Assembly (NCBI RefSeq): GCF_963921845.1
Contig: NZ_CAWUGZ010000065.1
Location: forward strand, 1-9,426
Source of the DNA: Commensalibacter sp963921845
Lineage (GTDB): Bacteria; Pseudomonadota; Alphaproteobacteria; Acetobacterales; Acetobacteraceae
Reading direction: 5' to 3'
DNA: 9,426 nt
Of this stretch, positions 5,235 through 9,426 are shown in pieces; within the stretch, counting starts at the first letter, position 1; each line of letters opens with the position of its first letter. The notes beneath the pieces are model-generated. The model was given only the letters and a program-made list of their open reading frames with translations, did not search any database and was not told where the DNA came from. The position numbers and the translations under genes were made by a program.

Positions 5235-6178
5235 AATTGCGCCTCGCACTGGATCTTAAATTGGTTGTTTCGAGTAGAAAGCGCGTACTTACACAGATAC
5301 AACACGAAACTTTGCCCATTGAACGGATAAGGGTTTAGATCGCTTTGCAACCGCACTTGTTTGGCCACGGTAATTCGGGGATCATACATCACCTCGAAAC
5401 TGGCCCCGCGTTCCGTATATTGAGGAATTTGTAAAAACTCGTTAATCAGCACAGGGGATCCTTGCTCAGCGTCTAAATGGTATGTATCCAACTGCATGAC
5501 ATACAAGGTTTTATTATCAATCCACGCCGTTACAAAGGGATAAAACATTAGGTTCAGTTCCACCAGCAACTGATCCCCTGTGGCTTGACCAATTCCAGCA
5601 TTGGTAATGACTTGGTTGTTGTAATCGGTTTGGCAAATAACTTTTTCAACTTTTAAAAACTCGCCTACCTTATTCGCAAACGCTTCAAAGGTCAGCGAAG
5701 CCTCTAGTTGTACAAAATCAAACTGTGACCGGGCAAAATAATTGCTCATCGCGGTAAGCTGCAGCATTAAATCGGGCGGCCCTTTGCGTAGCTCTGCGAT
5801 CACCACATCGCCTGAAAAAATCGGTTGAATGACAGAGTCATACCCCACTTGGATATCAATCGTTGCCGCCCAGTCTTGAATGGACGGATGTTTTTGGTTG
5901 TAGTCGTAGTTAAAGCGATTGAACTCGCTGGTTAAGGGGTTGAGTTGCTCTATGGTCAATCCCGTCAATTGCAACGTTGCGGTTGTCGTCGCCACTTGAG
6001 CATTTTTTTCAATTTCCAGATCAATCGCTAACTTGCTTGTTGCTTTTTTGGTGGTACAGGCATCCTCTTTGGCTTGTGCACGGGCTTGGGTGGTGGAGGT
6101 ATGCCCCAAATCGTCTAGGTAAAACCCATTAGAGCCTTTAATTTGAAACTTGATAATACGCTGTTTGAGATTACTCAT
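5231..6178 (-). CDS. Probable baseplate hub protein (gp27 / Mu gp44-like role)
   Basis: A 315-residue protein directly downstream of the tape measure gene, with stop and start overlapping as ATGA. Residues about 47-150 are strand-rich. They contain DIQVGYDSVIQPIFSGDVVIAELRKGPPDLMLQLTA, the pattern of tail hub domains (a short target followed by 'IFSGDV'). Residues 150-215 are more helical (FEAFANKVGEFLKVEKV). Later strands lead into the LQSDLNPYPFNGQSFVLYLCKYALSTRNNQF end. Hub proteins connect the tail tube to the spike and belong exactly here, between tape measure and Gp138 spike. The assignment rests on pattern and gene order, not on an identifiable catalytic motif. Confidence 0.7.
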   Translation of the reverse strand: MSNLKQRIIKFQIKGSNGFYLDDLGHTSTTQARAQAKEDACTTKKATSKLAIDLEIEKNAQVATTTATLQLTGLTIEQLNPLTSEFNRFNYDYNQKHPSIQDWAATIDIQVGYDSVIQPIFSGDVVIAELRKGPPDLMLQLTAMSNYFARSQFDFVQLEASLTFEAFANKVGEFLKVEKVICQTDYNNQVITNAGIGQATGDQLLVELNLMFYPFVTAWIDNKTLYVMQLDTYHLDAEQGSPVLINEFLQIPQYTERGASFEVMYDPRITVAKQVRLQSDLNPYPFNGQSFVLYLCKYALSTRNNQFKIQCEAQL

Positions 6179-8760
6179 GCGATGTTCCCACTGCCGAAAT
6201 ACGCAGCTAGTTTTTGATTGCTGTCTTTATGGTATTCCTTAATCTTTTCTACAATTTTATGATCGTCGTGTGCCCCATGAATGGTATAGGTGTTGTGCTG
6301 TACAATAACAGGGGAAGTGCCAGGCGACGGAGTGGGAGAAGACGGGAAAAATTCCTTATTATCCGGCAGGCCTATCGTTCGTTGGGGACCAGTTTGCTGG
6401 GCTCGGTGATTAAAATCATCCGTCACTGAATCCAGCGCTGAACCCATGGCGGTCATTTTTTGAGCCTCAAGAGTCGTTTGTTTAAGCAAATTCAAAGTTC
6501 CAAGCGTTGGAGGGGCTGATTTTAACGCGTCTTGTCTTTGCTTGAGTATTGCAACCTTTTGTTTGACGAAATAACGCATTTTGTTTTCAGCTTGTTTCAA
6601 ATCGTAAATCGAGTCGTGGCCTGTATTCATCTGAGGAATAGGAATACCCGCCATTTCTGAAAGCTCACTCGTCGTATTACCTTCCATATAGCCGTCCCTC
6701 CCAGTTTTACGACGGGCATAGGGATATGGGTTAGTAGGCGTAAATGCCGCTGGTATGGGTTGAGGGGCACGCAACGGCGTGCGGTGCCGCAAGACATCAT
6801 CGGCATAGGTTTGGGTTTCTTTGGGCATTGCTTTACCGTTGAGAAATTTTCCCGTTTTAAGCCAATGGTCAATATTGCCTTGCCCCGCGTTGTTGGCCAT
6901 TAACGCCAACCGCAAATCGTTATGATAATGTCTCAGCAGTTCCCTCAAATGCCGCACCGAAAGATCAATGTTTACCGCAGGATTGATCAACGTATGGGGA
7001 TCCACCCCATAACCTCTGGCCGTATCGGGCATAATCTGGCCTAATCCAATGGCGCCGGCTTTGGATATCGCCAAAGGATTAAGCCCCGATTCTTGATACA
7101 ACAACGCTTTAACGATGCTGGCATCCACGTGATAGCGTTGCGCCGCGCCTTGGATCAATCCATCGTAGGACGTATTGGTTACAGCTTTACTTTCTTGTGT
7201 TGTTTGTGCGGGGGATGAAGAAACACTGCGGCTATCGTTCAAGCGTTGATTGAATTCCCCTGCCCACGCCGCGTAATAATCGTTGGAAGAGTTCAGCGTC
7301 GTGTTTAAGGTCGTTAACGCATCGGTTAATAACGACAGTTGTTGATTGGTCTTAACCGCTTCTTGGGTGTTGCGTCTGGTTTGTTCCTCTTCCCTATGAG
7401 CGCGCTCCAACGCCGCTTTGTCGGATTTCGAGCGTTGATCAGGATTGGTTTGCGCAGGCGTCAACAACCAATTGGCTGTCTTGAGCACCATGGTAACGAT
7501 TTTGTCAAAAGCCATATACAACGAGTCCACAATGGGCGTGAAATAGGTCGACAGCAATTGCCCCAAGCGATGCCATTCTTGTGCCATTTCCGTTTGCGCT
7601 TGCTTTAAAGCCGCGATGGACTCTTTGGCGCGTTGACGAAGAATAATCTCTTGATCGGTCAGTTGATGTTGGGAACGCATGGCTTCGGTATTCTTACGCA
7701 ACGCTTCGATTTCTTGATATTCCAATCCCATATTTTGCCCAATTGCTTGTGCTCGTTCCTCGGTCATTTTGGCAAAAGAGTCGGCTAGATTTTCCAACAA
7801 TTTTTGTGTTCCAATATATTGGCCTTTATTGTCTCTGGCCTTTACACCGGCTTGATTAAACAACAAATTCTCCCGCGAGGTCACGTTAAAGGTTGAAGCG
7901 GCATTTTTTCCCATCGTGCCGATTTTATTCATCAAAGTACTCGCCCCTTGGTTGTCCAAAAACCCACCACTGGCCACCACCAAGGAACGTTGATTGCTTT
8001 CCACCTGTTGCGTGCTAAGGCCTAGCTTGTTGCCTAAGCTAAACTGTTGTTCCCACGTATGTTCAAAATCGCTCACCATCTTGGACAACACACAAAAAGT
8101 GCCCGCAAGCGTTGCCGCGGCCAATGTTACAGGATTTAGGGCCAAGGCTAGGGCTCCTGCCACTGCACCCCCTCCTGCGGCCACTTCCCCACCTTCGGCA
8201 ACGGCAACTGCCTCGCCTACCTCGGGCAGAACGGTTTTTTCCGCAACGTTAGTCATTGTGGTTCCCTGCGCAACGGAAGGCATGTCCTCTTCTTTGGCAG
8301 AGGAAATCTCCCCATCTTTAGCATCGTTCCCTACTGTTGTTTTTGGCTCTACAGAGGACACGGTTCCCTCTTTAAGCAAAGAAGAGCTCCGCTCTTTAGC
8401 ATTCACCACCGCGTTGGGGGCATGAATAACCACTGGACCCGTAAGCGTCAGCGTAGAGTTCCCAGAAACCGCAGGGGCAGAGGATCCTTGCTTTAAGGAC
8501 GTTACCAAAGAAAACGTTTGTCCTTTGGGCAACGTGCTTAAGCGTTGGGTAACCTGGCTTAAAAACCCCAATACCTTGTTGGCTTCGGGTGAGATTTTGG
8601 ACAATTGATCCAGCACGCTACTGACACTGTGTCCCACATCCCCAACGAATTGCTTAGCACCATCGCCAAACAGTTTTTGCTTGGCTTGCAATTGGTCCAA
8701 CGCCTGGGCGTTTTTGACATTAATCGAATATTGTAAGATGAATTCGTCCAGTACCGTCAT
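6175..8760 (-). CDS. Tail tape measure protein with lytic transglycosylase (SLT) domain
   Basis: An 861-residue protein that sets tail tube length and probably enters the periplasm during DNA injection. Residues 1-95 are helical. Residues 96-195 are low-complexity, rich in S, A, T, E and V. Residues 196-228 are a hydrophobic Gly/Ala-rich segment. Residues 310-510 are helical with charged coiled-coil stretches. Residues 531-660 form an SLT peptidoglycan-cleaving domain: catalytic E557 in YQESGLNP, GAIGLGQIMPDTA (569-581), ANNAGQGNI (622-630) and YADDVL (652-657). The C-terminus (HNTYTIHGAHDDHKIVEKIKE) is typical of phage tape measures. In the usual AYNAGPG motif the Y and P are replaced by N and Q here. 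AAAGG precedes the ATG at 8760, and a minus-strand terminator lies immediately upstream. The size fits a tail of roughly 130 nm by the common 0.15 nm per residue rule. Confidence 0.92.
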   Translation of the reverse strand: MTVLDEFILQYSINVKNAQALDQLQAKQKLFGDGAKQFVGDVGHSVSSVLDQLSKISPEANKVLGFLSQVTQRLSTLPKGQTFSLVTSLKQGSSAPAVSGNSTLTLTGPVVIHAPNAVVNAKERSSSLLKEGTVSSVEPKTTVGNDAKDGEISSAKEEDMPSVAQGTTMTNVAEKTVLPEVGEAVAVAEGGEVAAGGGAVAGALALALNPVTLAAATLAGTFCVLSKMVSDFEHTWEQQFSLGNKLGLSTQQVESNQRSLVVASGGFLDNQGASTLMNKIGTMGKNAASTFNVTSRENLLFNQAGVKARDNKGQYIGTQKLLENLADSFAKMTEERAQAIGQNMGLEYQEIEALRKNTEAMRSQHQLTDQEIILRQRAKESIAALKQAQTEMAQEWHRLGQLLSTYFTPIVDSLYMAFDKIVTMVLKTANWLLTPAQTNPDQRSKSDKAALERAHREEEQTRRNTQEAVKTNQQLSLLTDALTTLNTTLNSSNDYYAAWAGEFNQRLNDSRSVSSSPAQTTQESKAVTNTSYDGLIQGAAQRYHVDASIVKALLYQESGLNPLAISKAGAIGLGQIMPDTARGYGVDPHTLINPAVNIDLSVRHLRELLRHYHNDLRLALMANNAGQGNIDHWLKTGKFLNGKAMPKETQTYADDVLRHRTPLRAPQPIPAAFTPTNPYPYARRKTGRDGYMEGNTTSELSEMAGIPIPQMNTGHDSIYDLKQAENKMRYFVKQKVAILKQRQDALKSAPPTLGTLNLLKQTTLEAQKMTAMGSALDSVTDDFNHRAQQTGPQRTIGLPDNKEFFPSSPTPSPGTSPVIVQHNTYTIHGAHDDHKIVEKIKEYHKDSNQKLAAYFGSGNIA

Positions 8761-8773
8761 GGGATACCTTTCA

Positions 8774-8801
8774 ATAAAAAAGCCACCGCAACGGGTGGCT
8801 T
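8774..8801 (-). terminator. Intrinsic terminator just upstream of the tape measure start
   Basis: On the minus strand, an 8-bp GC-rich stem (AAGCCACC / GGTGGCTT, arms at 8794-8801 and 8780-8787) with a 6-nt loop is followed directly by six T residues and ATT. This is a complete rho-independent terminator for transcripts coming from the right. It has no T-tract on the plus strand. Only 15 nt separate it from the tape measure ATG, leaving no room for a promoter in between. Confidence 0.8.
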
Positions 8802-8878
8802 GGTAAAGTAAGATTGATTTAATAGGTTAAAGATATTGAATTAAGCTAAAGTTTTTGAAGCAGTGATTTGAGAAAATT

Positions 8879-9426
8879 ATGATGAAAAAAGTATTTTGGT
8901 TCCTCGCAACAATATGTCTACTTAGTGGACTTTCTACTTTAGAGGGAAAAGCAAAAGCAGAAGGACGCTCTCCACCCGTGTGGGGTAAGGATTGTGATTT
9001 TTATAAAGATGTTTTACCTGATATCCCTTATACTTATCTTTCCACTCTTTCTCGAGATTCCGAAATTAACAATTTAGTTAATCACAATCAGGAGCCAATC
9101 TATACAGTTTTAACCATAAATAATGATATGTTTAAACAACATGAAAACTGCAGCCATCCAAATTATAATACCATTCAATTTTTACTAGCAAACGATAGTT
9201 TTGCAAGCTGTCAACAGGATCCATTATGCACAACACATTCATCATATGAAAGTCGATTATGGACACAATTTGACAATGATCCACCAGAAATATTTTTAGT
9301 CACAGTTTCGAATACACCATGTCCATCTTTATATTTTAAATCTTATAAATTTATATTAAAATTATTTACGCACGAAAGACTAACTATTCAGGTTCGATTA
9401 AAAGACACAGGGCTTCAGTCTTTCGA
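8879..9426 (+). CDS. Secreted cysteine-containing protein, N-terminal part, cut by the window edge
   Basis: The frame is open from the ATG at 8879 to the right edge (182 residues, no stop). MMKKVFWFLATICLLSGLST followed by an AKA site at 25-27 is a classical Sec signal peptide, with cleavage expected after A27. The mature part has five cysteines (39, 91, 111, 117, 148), which suggests disulphides in the periplasm or outside the cell. It is rich in N, S, T, D and aromatics. I recognise no family. GAG(A)AA at 8870-8875 lies 6 nt before the first ATG; a second ATG follows immediately. It is divergent from the tape measure gene and clearly AT-richer than the tail genes, like the TA modules. This suggests a cargo (moron-type) gene inserted in the tail region. 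Function and C-terminus are unknown. Confidence 0.7.
   Translation, partial: MMKKVFWFLATICLLSGLSTLEGKAKAEGRSPPVWGKDCDFYKDVLPDIPYTYLSTLSRDSEINNLVNHNQEPIYTVLTINNDMFKQHENCSHPNYNTIQFLLANDSFASCQQDPLCTTHSSYESRLWTQFDNDPPEIFLVTVSNTPCPSLYFKSYKFILKLFTHERLTIQVRLKDTGLQSF

Noticed and set aside
5092..5319. 75-residue minus-strand ORF bridging the hub and small baseplate genes
   Set aside because: It overlaps two better-supported genes in another frame, and its composition is unlike a real protein.
7994..8425. 143-residue plus-strand ORF opposite the low-complexity part of the tape measure gene
   Set aside because: Its Ala/Pro/Ser/Thr-rich composition is the complement of the tape measure's own low-complexity segment; no independent gene signal.
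1..9426. CRISPR array, tRNA or rRNA gene
   Set aside because: No regularly spaced repeats, tRNA-like cloverleaf or rRNA-like conserved stretch was noticed on either strand.

Overview
The window reads as part of a prophage, or phage-derived particle cluster, from a Gram-negative, probably proteobacterial, host of moderate-to-low GC. The basis is the contractile-tail structural proteins on the minus strand and proteobacterial-type toxin-antitoxin (TA) families. The species cannot be fixed from sequence alone. By eye, the tail genes are close to 47-50% GC. The TA modules and the gene at the right edge are AT-richer (about 33-38%), which suggests they arrived separately.

Layout. The minus strand carries a tail/baseplate operon, read from right to left: a tape measure protein with a lytic transglycosylase domain (8760-6175), a probable baseplate hub protein (6178-5231), an unrecognised small baseplate or assembly protein (5234-4701) and a Gp138-type central spike (4717-4007). 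These four genes are tightly packed with small overlaps. About 2.5 kb further on come a small multi-pass membrane protein (1500-889) and the start of a baseplate J-like wedge protein (338 to the left edge, cut off). This membrane gene sits where phages of this organisation usually keep another baseplate gene.

Four complete type II TA modules of four different kinds occupy the gaps in this operon: RelBE-like (413-908, plus), HigBA (1661-2307, plus), Phd/YefM with a FitB/VapC-like PIN toxin (3290-2617, minus) and DinJ/YafQ-like (3488-3999, plus). All have intact reading frames, visible active-site residues and coupled start/stop junctions. Dyad-symmetric candidate operators precede each one. 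Between HigBA and the PIN module is a 309-bp gene-free stretch with two exact DnaA boxes 20 bp apart, a third consensus box in the opposite orientation, and AT-rich repeats. It looks like an origin-like or DnaA-binding element.

At the right edge, divergent from the tape measure gene, is a secreted cysteine-containing protein (8879 to the edge, cut off), which looks like cargo rather than a structural gene. A strong intrinsic terminator faces the tape measure gene only 15 nt before its start codon.

How it fits together. The minus-strand genes would build the tail tube length ruler, hub, spike and wedge of a contractile tail. The plus-strand TA modules have their own promoters and would be expressed independently, for example to stabilise the element. 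Late tail transcription that continued from the spike gene to baseplate J would have to cross about 3.7 kb and would run antisense through three TA modules. No new defence or secretion system is evident. The most unusual points are the TA cluster inside the tail operon, the DnaA-box cluster and the uncharacterised secreted cargo gene.
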